A stretch of 64,000 bases of DNA from Flintibacter sp. KGMB00164. Its GTDB lineage: Bacteria; Bacillota; Clostridia; Oscillospirales; Oscillospiraceae. The stretch lies in the NCBI RefSeq assembly GCF_008727735.1, contig NZ_CP044227.1:1860001-1924000 (forward strand). The letters run 5' to 3'. Position numbers and translations under genes: made by a program. Below, one piece after another: positions 27,341 through 35,501 of this stretch; positions within the stretch are counted from its first letter, which is position 1; every line of letters starts with the position of its first letter. Below the pieces are notes generated by a model. It searched no databases and was not told the origin of the DNA. It was given only the letters and a program-made list of their open reading frames with translations.

Positions 27341-28294
27341 TTACCGCTCTCCCTCTTCCATGAGTTTTTTAAAGTGTTCATCCATTTTCCGGGTCAGCTC
27401 CAGAGCCGCGTTATGGCCCATCTTCCGGTTACGGTTGTTGATGGCTGCCACCTCCACGATACTGGCCAGATTCCGTCCGGGCTTGACCGGGATGGTCAGA
27501 CAGGGCACCGAGACGCCCAGGATCTGAGTCACCGCTCCCTCCAGGCCCAGGCGGTCATAGACCGCGCTGTCGTCCCAGGGCTCCAGCTTGATGACCATAT
27601 CGATCTCCTGCTCCGTCTTGATGGCGCTCATACCAAACAGCCGCCGCACGTCCACCACGCCAATGCCGCGAAGCTCCATATAGTGGCGGATGAGTTCCGG
27701 GGCCGTGGCCATAAGGGTACCGTGGTTGGTCTCCTTGATCTCCACCGCGTCGTCGGCAATGATGCGGTGTCCCCGCTGAATGAGCTCAATGGCAACCTCG
27801 CTCTTGCCCACGCCCGACTCGCCCTGAATGAGCACGCCCTCGCCGTAGATCTCCATCATCACGCCGGAGCGGGTAATCTGAGGCGCCAGGTGATTAAAGA
27901 GGCTGCCGATGAGGCGGCTCATAAAGGCAGAAGTATGTTCTTGTGTGCGCAGCACAGTGCGCTCATGCTTAATGGCCATCTCCATACACTCGGGGAAGGG
28001 CTCCAGCTCCCGGGTGATGATCAGCGCGGGCACCGGATGGGCCAGCAGCCGGTCAAAGCTCTCCCGGCGGGCCTGAGGCTCCATGCCGGAGAGATAGGTG
28101 TGCTCGGTCAGGCCGATGACCAGCAGGCGGCGGGCATCAAAATGCTCAAAAAAACCGCTCAGGGGCAGGCCGGGCCGGTTCACGTCCAAAGTGGTCAGAG
28201 GCATATCCTCGTAATTGGGACCTTTATTTAAAATCTCCAGTTGGAACTCCCGGATGATCTCTCCCAGTTTTACGCTTTTTCCACGCTCTGCCAT
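27341..28294 (-). CDS. hprK: HPr kinase/phosphorylase
   Basis: 317 residues. The N-terminal domain is followed by the kinase domain with P-loop GESGVGKSEVA and the family signature containing LMATAPELIRHYMELRGIGVVD. HprK phosphorylates HPr on Ser46 and is the central sensor of carbon catabolite repression in Firmicutes. It has an AAGGAGGAG ribosome site and heads a two-gene operon with the glucokinase. Confidence 0.97.
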   Translation of the reverse strand: MAERGKSVKLGEIIREFQLEILNKGPNYEDMPLTTLDVNRPGLPLSGFFEHFDARRLLVIGLTEHTYLSGMEPQARRESFDRLLAHPVPALIITRELEPFPECMEMAIKHERTVLRTQEHTSAFMSRLIGSLFNHLAPQITRSGVMMEIYGEGVLIQGESGVGKSEVAIELIQRGHRIIADDAVEIKETNHGTLMATAPELIRHYMELRGIGVVDVRRLFGMSAIKTEQEIDMVIKLEPWDDSAVYDRLGLEGAVTQILGVSVPCLTIPVKPGRNLASIVEVAAINNRNRKMGHNAALELTRKMDEHFKKLMEEGER

Positions 28295-28339
28295 AGCGTC
28301 TCCTCCTTGCGTTCCAGGCTGTCATGCCGATTTGGTTTT

Positions 28340-28368
28340 AGTATAGCTTATTTGTCTTTCCGGCGCAA
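28340..28368 (-). promoter_or_regulatory. Promoter of hprK
   Basis: Reverse strand TTGCGC (28363-28368), a 17-base spacer and TATACT (28340-28345), about 45 bases before the hprK start. Confidence 0.65.
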
Positions 28369-28456
28369 GCGCAGGGTTTAATTTCTTCCTTTCGTTTCTC
28401 ACTTTTTTCCATTTAGAACCCTCTCAGAAAAAAATTCAAGTTTTTTTAAAAACCTC

Positions 28457-28485
28457 TTGCATTCCCGAAAATTATCTGGTAAAAT
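28457..28485 (+). promoter_or_regulatory. Promoter of rpmB
   Basis: TTGCAT (28457-28462), a 17-base spacer and TAAAAT (28480-28485) in an AT-rich stretch, about 50 bases before the rpmB start. Confidence 0.7.
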
Positions 28486-28537
28486 ACCAGTCGATGCTTC
28501 ATCGAAAGCGTACTCTCATAGCGAGGAGGTAAGCAAC

Positions 28538-28726
28538 ATGGCCAAATGTGAATTCTGCGACAAGGGCGTCACCTTCGGTATCAAGGTCTCCCACTCCCAC
28601 CGCCGCTCCAACCGCACCTGGAAGCCCAACGTGAAGCGCGTGAAGGCGATTGTGAATGGGACTCCCACTCACGTGTACGTCTGCACCAGATGCCTCCGTT
28701 CCGGTAAGGTCACCCGCGCTGTGTAA
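28538..28726 (+). CDS. rpmB: 50S ribosomal protein L28
   Basis: 62 residues, normal for L28. It carries two Cys pairs, CEFC near residue 4 and CTRC near residue 52, so it is the zinc-binding C+ form rather than the Cys-less form. The basic stretch SHSHRRSNRTWKPNVKRV is the family signature. The ATG at 28538 has GAGGAGGT nearby; an upstream start would add 27 residues translated from the promoter and is wrong. Monocistronic, with its own terminator. Confidence 0.97.
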   Translation: MAKCEFCDKGVTFGIKVSHSHRRSNRTWKPNVKRVKAIVNGTPTHVYVCTRCLRSGKVTRAV

Positions 28727-28743
28727 TTGGTATATGGCAAGAT

Positions 28744-28784
28744 AAAATGTCCTGCGTCGCTTGGCGCAGGGCATTTTCTTTTTT
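28744..28784 (+). terminator. Terminator of rpmB
   Basis: AAAATGTCCTGCG pairs with CGCAGGGCATTTT around a short loop, followed by CTTTTTT. It begins 17 bases after the rpmB stop. Confidence 0.88.
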
Positions 28785-28914
28785 CCCAAAATCCGCCATA
28801 TGTTCCTTCTTTTGTCCCAAGACATTCCCTTTTTCCCCATTTTATGATATGATATCCTTAAAAAGGCGGCGCTAAGCGGCCCGTTCCCTTTCGCAGCCCA
28901 ACAGGAGGCCCGTT

Positions 28915-29859
28915 ATGTTTGTCAAAAATCCGGAATACTTTTTGGCCATCGTCAAGGAGCGCAGCATCTCCAAGGCGGCGGACCGTCTCTATCTCTCCCA
29001 GCCCTACCTCAGCCAGTATCTCGCCAAGCTGGAGGCCAATCTGGGTGTCACCCTGCTGGACCGCTCCCACACCCCTCTGCGTCTGACCGCCGCGGGAGAG
29101 CTTTTCCACGCCTATCTGGAACGCCAGGGCTATCTGGACCGGCAGCTGGAGAGCGACCTGCAGCAGCTGCAGGAGAAGAAACGCCAGCAGCTGCACATCG
29201 GCGTGTCTACTTGGCGCGGCTCCACCCTGCTGCCCGATATCCTGCCCCGCTTTGCCGCCAAGTACCCCGACGTGCAGGTGGTCCTCCACGAGGCGCCGGT
29301 GCCCCAGCTGGGCAATCTGGCCGCCAGCAACGTCACAGACTTCTGTCTGATGCACACGCCGGGCAACCTCACCGACCTGAGCTATGAGCTGGTGATGCAC
29401 GAGCGCATTCTCCTCATCTCCCACAAGGACCATCCCCTGGTCAAGGGCCTGGACAGCCCCTGCTCTGCCCCCCTCCCCTTCGGGGACCTGCGGCAGCTGG
29501 AGCACGAGCGGCTGATGATGCTGCCTGAGGATTGGCGTCTGTCCCGCCTGCTCTATAACACCTTCAACGTTCAGAACGTGGAGCCGGTGAATATCCTCAC
29601 CACCACCAACAACACCACCGCCATCAATCTGGTGGCGGAGAACATGGGCTTCACCTTCCTGCCGGAGAGCGGCATCCACCGCACCCCCTATATGGACCGC
29701 CTGTCCTTCTTCACCGTGGGTGACCCTCCTCTCACCTGTCCGATGGCAGTGGTTTATAAGAAAAACAGTTTCCTCTCCCCCGCCACCCGGGCCTTCATCG
29801 CCCTCATCAAGGACTTTTACCGGCAGTTTGACCGGGGCTCTGCCCTTTCGGACACTTGA
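28915..29859 (+). CDS. LysR-family transcriptional regulator
   Basis: 314 residues. The N-terminal winged helix-turn-helix (1-60) reads as typical LysR: FLAIVKERSISKAADRLYLSQPYLSQYLAKLE. The rest is the substrate-binding-like sensor domain, whose ligand I cannot predict. A GGAGG ribosome site precedes the ATG. The gene runs in the same direction as fhs and ends exactly where the fhs promoter begins, unlike the divergent layout usual for LysR genes and their targets. Confidence 0.92.
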   Translation: MFVKNPEYFLAIVKERSISKAADRLYLSQPYLSQYLAKLEANLGVTLLDRSHTPLRLTAAGELFHAYLERQGYLDRQLESDLQQLQEKKRQQLHIGVSTWRGSTLLPDILPRFAAKYPDVQVVLHEAPVPQLGNLAASNVTDFCLMHTPGNLTDLSYELVMHERILLISHKDHPLVKGLDSPCSAPLPFGDLRQLEHERLMMLPEDWRLSRLLYNTFNVQNVEPVNILTTTNNTTAINLVAENMGFTFLPESGIHRTPYMDRLSFFTVGDPPLTCPMAVVYKKNSFLSPATRAFIALIKDFYRQFDRGSALSDT

Positions 29860-29884
29860 CGTGCCGAAAGAGGTGTGATACACT
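29856..29884 (+). promoter_or_regulatory. Promoter of the ZTP riboswitch-fhs transcript
   Basis: TTGACG (29856-29861), a 17-base spacer and TACACT (29879-29884). The -35 overlaps the LysR stop codon. The predicted start near 29891 is just ahead of the aptamer. Confidence 0.72.
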
Positions 29885-29898
29885 CACTACATAAGCTA

Positions 29899-30005
29899 TA
29901 CAACTGACGGAAGTGGAGTACCACATGAAGTATAGCGGACGCGTTCAGCGTCTTAATGCCGACCGTCTGGGCGCACGGAGTAAAAAACCGGTGCGCCCTT
30001 TTTTT
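29899..30005 (+). promoter_or_regulatory. ZTP (pfl) riboswitch with overlapping terminator
   Basis: The leader has the pfl-motif parts in order: ACTGACGG (29903-29910), a GTGG-AGTA-CCAC hairpin, GAAGTATAGCG, then GCCGACCGTCTGGGC. GACGG pairs with CCGTC, the equivalent of the usual GGCG:CGCC pairing, so the helix is kept with different bases. The terminator stem GGGCGCAC (29969-29976) / GTGCGCCC (29991-29998) with seven T starts inside the conserved TGGGC. Ligand-bound aptamer and terminator are therefore mutually exclusive, predicting an ON switch. Known biology: this class senses ZTP/ZMP, which builds up when 10-formyl-THF is short, and often precedes fhs. Confidence 0.87.
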
Positions 30006-30039
30006 GTGAAAAGGGCGCGGACAAAGGAGAAATTGTGTT

Positions 30040-31707
30040 ATGTTGACCGATATTGAAATTGCGCAGAGCACCCCCATGAAGCCCATTGGCGACATCGCCA
30101 AGACTGCCGGCGTGGCTGAGGAGTACCTGGAGTACTACGGCCGCTATAAGGCTAAGATCGACTATCGCCTGCTCAATGAGACGCAGGCTCCCAACGGCAA
30201 GCTGATCCTGGTCACCGCCATCAACCCCACCCCCGCCGGCGAGGGTAAGACCACCACCACGGTGGGTCTGGCCGACGCTCTGCGCCGCATGGGCAAGAAC
30301 GCTCTGGTGGCCCTGCGCGAGCCCTCTCTAGGCCCGGTCTTTGGCGTCAAGGGCGGCGCTGCCGGCGGCGGATACGCCCAGGTGGTGCCCATGGAGGATA
30401 TCAACCTCCACTTTACCGGCGACTTCCATGCCATCGGTGCGGCCAACAACCTGCTGGCCGCTATGCTGGACAACCACATCCAGCAGGGCAACGCCCTGGG
30501 GATCGACGTCAAGCGCATCACCTGGAAGCGGTGCGTGGACATGAACGACCGCCAGCTGCGCAACGTGGTGGACGGTCTGGGCGGACGGATGCAGGGCGTT
30601 CCCCGGGAGGACGGCTTTGACATCACCGTAGCCAGCGAGGTCATGGCAGTTCTGTGTCTGGCCACCTCCATCACCGATCTGAAGGAGCGTCTGAGCCGCA
30701 TCATCGTGGGCTATACCTACGACGAGAAACCCGTCACCGCCGGCGATCTGAAGGCCGCCGGTGCCATGGCCGCTCTGCTGAAGGACGCCCTCAAGCCCAA
30801 CCTGGTTCAGACCCTGGAGGGCACTCCCGCCTTTATCCACGGCGGTCCTTTCGCCAACATCGCCCACGGCTGCAACTCCATCATGGCCACCCGTATGGCT
30901 CTGAAGCTGGGCGACTACGCCATCACTGAGGCCGGCTTCGGCGCCGACCTGGGTGCAGAGAAGTTCCTGGACATCAAGTGCCGCATGGCGGGCCTCACCC
31001 CCGATGCGGTGGTTGTGGTAGCCACGGTCCGCGCCCTGAAGCACCACGGCGGCGTGGCCAAGGCCGACCTGAACACCGAGAACCTGGAGGCTCTGGAGCG
31101 CGGCCTGCCCAACCTGCTGCGCCACGTGGAAAACATCACCAAGGTCTACGGTCTGCCCTGTGTGGTGGCCATCAACCGCTTCCCCACCGACACCGAGGCC
31201 GAGCTGAAGCTGGTGGAGGACAAGTGCCGGGCTCTGGGTGTCAACGTGGCCCTCAGCGAGGTCTGGGGCAAGGGCGGCGAGGGCGGCCTGGCCCTGGCCG
31301 AGGAAGTGGTGCGTCTGTGCGAGCAGCCCAACGACTTCCGCTTTGCCTACGACACCGAGGCCTCTATTGAGGAAAAGCTCAACGCCATTGTCACCAAGGT
31401 GTACCACGGCGACGGCGTGGTCCTCACCCCCAACGCCCGCAAGCAGATGGCCCAGCTCACCGACCTGGGCTACGGCAACCTCCCCATCTGCATGGCCAAG
31501 ACCCAGTACTCCTTCTCCGATGACCAGAAGCTGCTGGGCGCTCCCGATGGCTTCACCGTCACCGTACGCAACATCAAGGTGTCCGCCGGCGCCGGCTTCC
31601 TGGTGGCCCTGACGGGCGACATCATGACCATGCCCGGTCTGCCCAAGGTTCCCGCCGCCGAGAAAATCGATGTGGACGAGAACGGCAAAATCACCGGTCT
31701 GTTCTGA
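30040..31707 (+). CDS. fhs: Formate--tetrahydrofolate ligase
   Basis: 555 residues (family about 556). It makes 10-formyl-THF from formate, ATP and THF. The P-loop-like [14 protein letters not shown] is at about 65-80, then [20 protein letters not shown]; the folate and formate regions continue to the C-terminal [26 protein letters not shown] end. It feeds purine synthesis and, if the other genes exist elsewhere, the methyl branch of one-carbon metabolism. Directly under the ZTP riboswitch; ends in a strong terminator. Confidence 0.98.
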   Translation: MLTDIEIAQSTPMKPIGDIAKTAGVAEEYLEYYGRYKAKIDYRLLNETQAPNGKLILVTAINPTPAGEGKTTTTVGLADALRRMGKNALVALREPSLGPVFGVKGGAAGGGYAQVVPMEDINLHFTGDFHAIGAANNLLAAMLDNHIQQGNALGIDVKRITWKRCVDMNDRQLRNVVDGLGGRMQGVPREDGFDITVASEVMAVLCLATSITDLKERLSRIIVGYTYDEKPVTAGDLKAAGAMAALLKDALKPNLVQTLEGTPAFIHGGPFANIAHGCNSIMATRMALKLGDYAITEAGFGADLGAEKFLDIKCRMAGLTPDAVVVVATVRALKHHGGVAKADLNTENLEALERGLPNLLRHVENITKVYGLPCVVAINRFPTDTEAELKLVEDKCRALGVNVALSEVWGKGGEGGLALAEEVVRLCEQPNDFRFAYDTEASIEEKLNAIVTKVYHGDGVVLTPNARKQMAQLTDLGYGNLPICMAKTQYSFSDDQKLLGAPDGFTVTVRNIKVSAGAGFLVALTGDIMTMPGLPKVPAAEKIDVDENGKITGLF

Positions 31708-31720
31708 TTGTAAACATAGA

Positions 31721-31758
31721 AAAACGGCGCGCCGAAGAAAACTTCGGCGCGCCGTTTT
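31721..31758. terminator. Bidirectional terminator, fhs / AI-2E permease
   Basis: A 17-bp perfect stem (31721-31737 with 31742-31758) including CGGCGCGCCGAAG, with loop AAAA and A- and T-runs on both sides. It ends fhs and the leftward permease gene. Confidence 0.94.
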
Positions 31759-31763
31759 ATTTG

Positions 31764-32900
31764 TTATTCTTCTTTGGATTCCGGTTTTGCTGGCTCTTTC
31801 TTTCGCAGTCGCCGCACCACATCCTGCTTCAGCAGGGCATACAGCACCGAGGCCACCGGCACGCTGAGCAGCACACCCAGCAGTCCGAACAAACCGCCGC
31901 CCACCGTCACCGCCGTCAGCACCCAGATACCCGGCAGGCCGATGGAGGTACCCACTACACGGGGATAAATCACATTGCCCTCGATCTGCTGGAGAATGGA
32001 CAAAAAGATCAGGAAGATAATGGCCCGCACCGGGGACACCATTACCAGCAGGAAGGCAGAAAGGATCGCCCCGATATAAGCACCCGCCACCGGGATCAGG
32101 GCGGACACGCCCACAATAACGCCAATGAGAGCGGCGTAATCAGGCTGGATAAAGAAGGTACCCAATGCACACAGGCCGCCCAGGATGCAGGCCTCAATAG
32201 CCTGACCGGAGACAAAGTTGGTAAAGGTCTCGGCAGTAAGGCGGATCACATCGCTGACCCAGGTCACATGCCGGTCGGGCAGATAGGCCCGCAGCAGTCT
32301 GCGGCCCTGGTCCAGCAGCTTTTCCCGTCCGGCCAGCATGTAGATAGAGAACACGATGGCCAGTACCAAGGTGACGAACATGGACAGAATACTGCTGGTG
32401 ACCACCATCACCTGGGAGGCAGCCGTGGTAACACTGGAGAGCACCCCATCCAAAAAGCTGCGCAGATAGCTGCTCAGGGAGCTCAGGTCGAGAGAGGACA
32501 GATCCAGATACTCAGCGATCTTATTGAGAATGGCCTGCAGGTTGACCATATAGCCGCTGACACTGGCAGCAAACAGCTGAATACTGTCCACCACCTGAGG
32601 CAGTACAAAGGAAAACAGAGCCACAATGATCGCAATCATGGCCACATAGGAGGTAAGCACCGCCAACGGACGGCCCAGTTTTTTGAACCGCTCCCCCAGA
32701 TTGCGCTCATAGTGGCGGCAGAAGAAGGCACAGGGCCGGTTGAGCACAAAGGCGATGGCAAAGCCCAGAAACAGCGGTCGGCAGCTGGTCAGGACCTGTC
32801 CTGCCAGATCTAGGATCACATCAAATTTGATCACCGCCAGCACCAGAAATACCGCATAGGTAATAATCAGCATCACGCTGCGCATCCATTTAATCGGCAT
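31764..32900 (-). CDS. AI-2E family transporter
   Basis: 378 residues with about seven to eight membrane helices. N-terminal pair of helices, a long amphipathic middle region (SLSSYLRSFLDGVLSS...), then the conserved C-terminal core with GVSALIPVAGAYIGAILSAFLLV and NVIYPRVVGTSIGLPGIWVL. Members include the autoinducer-2 exporter TqsA and Na+/H+ antiporters, so the substrate is uncertain. It has its own promoter and a charged tail. Confidence 0.9.
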   Translation of the reverse strand: MPIKWMRSVMLIITYAVFLVLAVIKFDVILDLAGQVLTSCRPLFLGFAIAFVLNRPCAFFCRHYERNLGERFKKLGRPLAVLTSYVAMIAIIVALFSFVLPQVVDSIQLFAASVSGYMVNLQAILNKIAEYLDLSSLDLSSLSSYLRSFLDGVLSSVTTAASQVMVVTSSILSMFVTLVLAIVFSIYMLAGREKLLDQGRRLLRAYLPDRHVTWVSDVIRLTAETFTNFVSGQAIEACILGGLCALGTFFIQPDYAALIGVIVGVSALIPVAGAYIGAILSAFLLVMVSPVRAIIFLIFLSILQQIEGNVIYPRVVGTSIGLPGIWVLTAVTVGGGLFGLLGVLLSVPVASVLYALLKQDVVRRLRKKEPAKPESKEE

Positions 32901-32952
32901 AGAAAACCCCTTTCCCCGGGATCATACCCAGGCACATGCAAAACGCGATACC

Positions 32953-32981
32953 ACTATACCATGCCCGCCCTTTGCCGTCAA
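32953..32981 (-). promoter_or_regulatory. Promoter of the AI-2E permease gene
   Basis: Reverse strand TTGACG (32976-32981), a 17-base spacer and TATAGT (32953-32958). It lies downstream of the small RNA terminator, so the permease is transcribed separately. Confidence 0.75.
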
Positions 32982-33006
32982 CATACCCTTCCGGTTCTAT
33001 CCAGGC

Positions 33007-33044
33007 AAAAAAATCCCCAGCCGCATGTATGCCCACGGCTGGGG
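33007..33044 (-). terminator. Terminator of the predicted small RNA
   Basis: Reverse strand stem CCCCAGCCG (33036-33044) / CGGCTGGGG (33015-33023), 12-base loop, then A and seven T (33007-33013). No protein gene lies directly upstream, so it marks a separate transcript. Confidence 0.87.
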
Positions 33045-33172
33045 GTTCCCCAAGGGTGATGCCTGTCCCTTTGGGTATTCTGGTGGCCAGAGAGATCTGA
33101 AAAGCCTGAGTGTGGGGAAGAAAGCAGGGAGGTGTGAGGAGGGGAGGCTTTTGTTCTCTCGTCTCTAACCAC
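33007..33172 (-). ncRNA. Predicted small RNA with anti-Shine-Dalgarno loop
   Basis: Predicted independent transcript of about 165 nt, from about 33172 down to 33007. Seen: an 8-bp helix (AAAAGCCU 33145-33152 with AGGCUUUU 33100-33107), extended outward by GAGAGA/UCUCUC (33155-33160 with 33090-33095) and GGUGGU/GCCACC, makes one long imperfect hairpin. Its 37-nt apical loop (33108-33144) is almost only C, U and A and contains CCCCUCCUC and ACCUCCC, both complementary to ribosome-binding sites. A second small hairpin (33067-33075 with 33048-33056) and an intrinsic terminator follow. Inference: a trans-acting regulator that blocks translation starts, like the C-rich Firmicutes RNAs FsrA and RsaE. 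I recognise no known RNA family; the shape does not fit 6S, SRP or RNase P RNA. Confidence 0.68.
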
Positions 33173-33176
33173 CCAT

Positions 33177-33205
33177 AGATTAGCATATGCTAACCATTTT
33201 GTCAA
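33177..33205 (-). promoter_or_regulatory. Promoter with palindromic operator for the small RNA
   Basis: Reverse strand consensus TTGACA (33200-33205), a 17-base spacer and an extended -10 TGC-TAATCT (33177-33182). The spacer and -10 are covered by a perfect 14-bp palindrome, TTAGCATATGCTAA (33180-33193). Half-sites TTAG/CTAA resemble those of DtxR/IdeR-type metal repressors. A protein bound there would directly occlude RNA polymerase. Confidence 0.72.
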
Positions 33206-33238
33206 CACTTTTTTAATCTGGCCAAACAGGCATATAAA

Positions 33239-33269
33239 ATGGGCCCGTCTCCACCAGGAGCGGGTCCCA
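33239..33269 (-). terminator. Terminator of rnc
   Basis: Reverse strand hairpin built from GGGACCCGCTCC and GGAGACGGGCCC with loop TGGT, then ATTTTAT, immediately after the rnc stop. The stem is imperfect. Confidence 0.65.
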
Positions 33270-33277
33270 ATGATTGC

Positions 33278-33952
33278 TTATTTTTTGCTCAGCCGGTTCA
33301 GCGCCGCCTTGGCGGCCATTTGCTCAGCCTCTTTCTTGCTGTGCCCCTCGCCGGAGCCCACAGGCTCTCCGTTCAGGTCCACGTCCACGAAGAAGCGCTT
33401 GGCGTGGTCGGGCCCCTGAGAGCCCACCAGCCGATACTTGAGCACCTGTCCACTCTCCCGCTGGACCAGCTCCTGCAGGGCGGTCTTGTAATCCCGAGGA
33501 CTGGTGATGCCCTCGATCTCCCGGCAGAGGATATACTTCTGGATGATCTTCCGGGCCGAGCCGATGCCCCCGTCCAGATAGACCGCCGCCAGCACGGCCT
33601 CCACCGCGTCTGCCTGAATGGAGGGACGGGTACGGCCGCCGCCGGCCTCCTCCCCCTTGCCCAGCAGCAGGTAGGAACCCAGATCCAGGGCCTGCGCCAC
33701 CTCTACCAGGCTCTCTTCGCACACCAGGGCGGCCCGCACCCGGGTCAGCTCTCCCTCGGGCAGATCGGGATGGCCCCGGTACAGGTGGTCGGCCACTACC
33801 ATGCCCAGGATGGAGTCTCCCAAAAATTCCAGCCGCTCATTGCTCTGCAGCTTGCCCCGGCTCTCATTGGCGCAGGAGCTGTGGGTCAGAGCGTTTTCCA
33901 GCAGCTCCCGGTTTTGAAACTGGTAGCCCAGCTTTTCTTCTAAGGTGGTCAT
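33278..33952 (-). CDS. rnc: Ribonuclease III
   Basis: 224 residues. The catalytic signature NERLEFLGDSIL is at about 38-49; the second acidic pair lies in DAVEAVLAAVYLDGG. The double-stranded RNA-binding domain (about 153-222) ends GEGHSKKEAEQMAAKAALNRL. It cuts double-stranded RNA, including rRNA precursors and some small RNA-mRNA duplexes. It follows acpP, from which a hairpin separates it, in the common plsX-acpP-rnc order. Confidence 0.96.
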   Translation of the reverse strand: MTTLEEKLGYQFQNRELLENALTHSSCANESRGKLQSNERLEFLGDSILGMVVADHLYRGHPDLPEGELTRVRAALVCEESLVEVAQALDLGSYLLLGKGEEAGGGRTRPSIQADAVEAVLAAVYLDGGIGSARKIIQKYILCREIEGITSPRDYKTALQELVQRESGQVLKYRLVGSQGPDHAKRFFVDVDLNGEPVGSGEGHSKKEAEQMAAKAALNRLSKK

Positions 33953-33988
33953 TGGTCGTTCCTCACTTTTTTCAAGGTAAGATAAGCA

Positions 33989-34012
33989 AAACTCCGCCCC
34001 AAGGCGGAGTTT
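33989..34012 (-). terminator. Hairpin between acpP and rnc
   Basis: AAACTCCGCC / GGCGGAGTTT with a four-base loop, followed on the reverse strand by TTGCTTATC. It may end most acpP transcripts, keeping ACP far more abundant than RNase III. Confidence 0.78.
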
Positions 34013-34033
34013 CTGCTTATAATGTCTGGGAAA

Positions 34034-34267
34034 TTAGTCGATCTTATTCTGCAGGAAGCGGACCAGATCGCCCACGGTCTTGATGGCAGAAGCTTCTTCC
34101 TCGGACATCTCGTCGATATCAAATTCCTCTTCCAGCGCCATAGACAAGTCCACAATATCCACAGAGTCCGCATTCAGATCATCTTCAAAGGAGGTTTCCA
34201 TGGTGATGGAATCCGCATCCACATTGAACTGCTCCGCGATCAGTGCGCATACCTTTTCAAAAATCAT
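34034..34267 (-). CDS. acpP: Acyl carrier protein
   Basis: 77 residues, acidic. The phosphopantetheine serine is in [10 protein letters not shown] (a DSVD variant of the usual DSLD). It carries growing acyl chains in fatty acid synthesis. The ATG at 34267 has AGGAG nine bases upstream; the longer open frame adds 11 residues without support. It lies downstream of plsX but also has its own strong promoter. Confidence 0.96.
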   Translation of the reverse strand: MIFEKVCALIAEQFNVDADSITMETSFEDDLNADSVDIVDLSMALEEEFDIDEMSEEEASAIKTVGDLVRFLQNKID

Positions 34268-34314
34268 AGTAGCCTGCTCCTTTTGCTGTGCCCCAGGCAC
34301 GTTTTTCTTTCCTT

Positions 34315-34343
34315 ACTATATGCACATTCCCTCTGCCTGTCAA
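34315..34343 (-). promoter_or_regulatory. Promoter of acpP
   Basis: Reverse strand TTGACA (34338-34343), a 17-base spacer and TATAGT (34315-34320). A near-consensus internal promoter between plsX and acpP, fitting the high demand for ACP. Confidence 0.8.
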
Positions 34344-34401
34344 TAGGGAATTGGCAATTTTTATGCAGGTGGGCAAAAGTGCCCAAGCGAGCATGTCTCC
34401 C

Positions 34402-35430
34402 TTACAGCTGAGTGACCTCCAGACGCATCACGTCCACATTGTCGGTAATACTCTCGATAATGCCGGAGGAGGCAAACTGTTTGGCCTGCCGCACGGCGTT
34501 CTTGATGGCGTAGGCATCGGAGGAGCCGTGGGCCTTGATCACCGGCTTGGAGATGCCCAGCAGCGCGGTGCCGCCCACCTCGCTGGAGTCCATCATTTTC
34601 TTAAACTGCTTGAGTCCGCCGGAGACCATCACAGCGGCCAGCTTGGTCAGCAGGCTCTTCATAAACATCTTCTTGATCTCCCGGGCCAGGAACAGTCCGG
34701 TGCCCTCCATAGTTTTCAGGAAGATGTTGCCCGAGTAGCCGTCACTGACGATCACGTCTACCGAGCCCTCTACCGCTTCCCGGGCCTCCACGTTGCCCAC
34801 AAAGTTGATGCGGCCGGCCTTGGCGGCCTCCTGGAGCATGGGGTAAACGGTAGTCTGGAGGGTGGTGCCCTTGGAGGGCTCCGCGCCGATGTTCAGCAGA
34901 CCCACCTTGGGCTCGGGACGGCCCAGCACGTGCTCAGCGTAGTAAGAGCCCATGTAGGCAAACTGCAGCAGATACTCCGGAGGACACTCGGCGTTGGCGC
35001 CGCAGTCGATGAGCACCGCGCCCCCGTTGCCCGTAGGCACCACAGGAGCCAGAGCAGCCCGGCGGATGCCCTTGATGCGTTTGACCAGCAGAGTGGCCGC
35101 AGAGAGCAGAGCTCCGGTAGAACCGGCGGAGACAAAGGCGTCCCCGGCTCCGGATTTGAGCAGGTTCAGTCCCACCGTCAGAGAGGAGTCCTTCTTCTCC
35201 CGGAAGGCATTGGCGGGATTATCGCAGATCTCCACCACCTCAGAGGCGTGGGCGATCTCCACCCCGGCGGGCAGCTCCTGGATGCCGTTGCTCTCCAGCA
35301 CCTTGAGGATCTCCTCCCCCCGACCTACCAGCACGATGTCCACACCGTACTCCTTGTTGGCTTGGATAGCTCCCATTACAGGAGCCTGAGGGGCGTTGTC
35401 CCCTCCCATGGCGTCAACGATGATTTTCAT
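34402..35430 (-). CDS. plsX: Phosphate acyltransferase PlsX
   Basis: 342 residues. Converts acyl-ACP to acyl-phosphate for phospholipid synthesis. N-terminal IIVDAMGGDNAPQAPV and the central RRAALAPVVPTGNGGAVLIDCGAN are family signatures, and the last third carries SDGYSGNIFLKTMEG. A GTG/ATG ambiguity does not arise: the ATG at 35430 gives the standard MKIIVDAMGGD. Upstream trmFO is 71 bases away; acpP follows after 134. Confidence 0.97.
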   Translation of the reverse strand: MKIIVDAMGGDNAPQAPVMGAIQANKEYGVDIVLVGRGEEILKVLESNGIQELPAGVEIAHASEVVEICDNPANAFREKKDSSLTVGLNLLKSGAGDAFVSAGSTGALLSAATLLVKRIKGIRRAALAPVVPTGNGGAVLIDCGANAECPPEYLLQFAYMGSYYAEHVLGRPEPKVGLLNIGAEPSKGTTLQTTVYPMLQEAAKAGRINFVGNVEAREAVEGSVDVIVSDGYSGNIFLKTMEGTGLFLAREIKKMFMKSLLTKLAAVMVSGGLKQFKKMMDSSEVGGTALLGISKPVIKAHGSSDAYAIKNAVRQAKQFASSGIIESITDNVDVMRLEVTQL

Positions 35431-35501
35431 AAATATCCTTCTTTCTTAGAGAGCCCTGGGCTCGTCCTTCTCGACAGTCATCCAGACCGCCGAGGATACA
35501 G

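Larger units (their letters stand above)
32901..33277. other. Intergenic region with permease promoter and small RNA unit
   Basis: These 377 bases contain no credible protein gene. From right to left: the rnc terminator, a promoter with palindrome (33177-33205), the predicted small RNA and its terminator, then the AI-2E permease promoter. The 76- and 98-codon open frames here start within the promoter and cross the terminator. Confidence 0.75.

Noticed and set aside
33007..33172. 6S, SRP or RNase P RNA as identity of the small RNA
   Set aside because: The central open bubble of 6S and the conserved motifs of SRP Alu and RNase P RNA are missing; the main feature is one hairpin with a large C-rich apical loop.
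32890..33208. Small proteins of 76 and 98 codons in the small RNA region
   Set aside because: They begin inside the promoter, have no ribosome site and read through the terminator hairpin.
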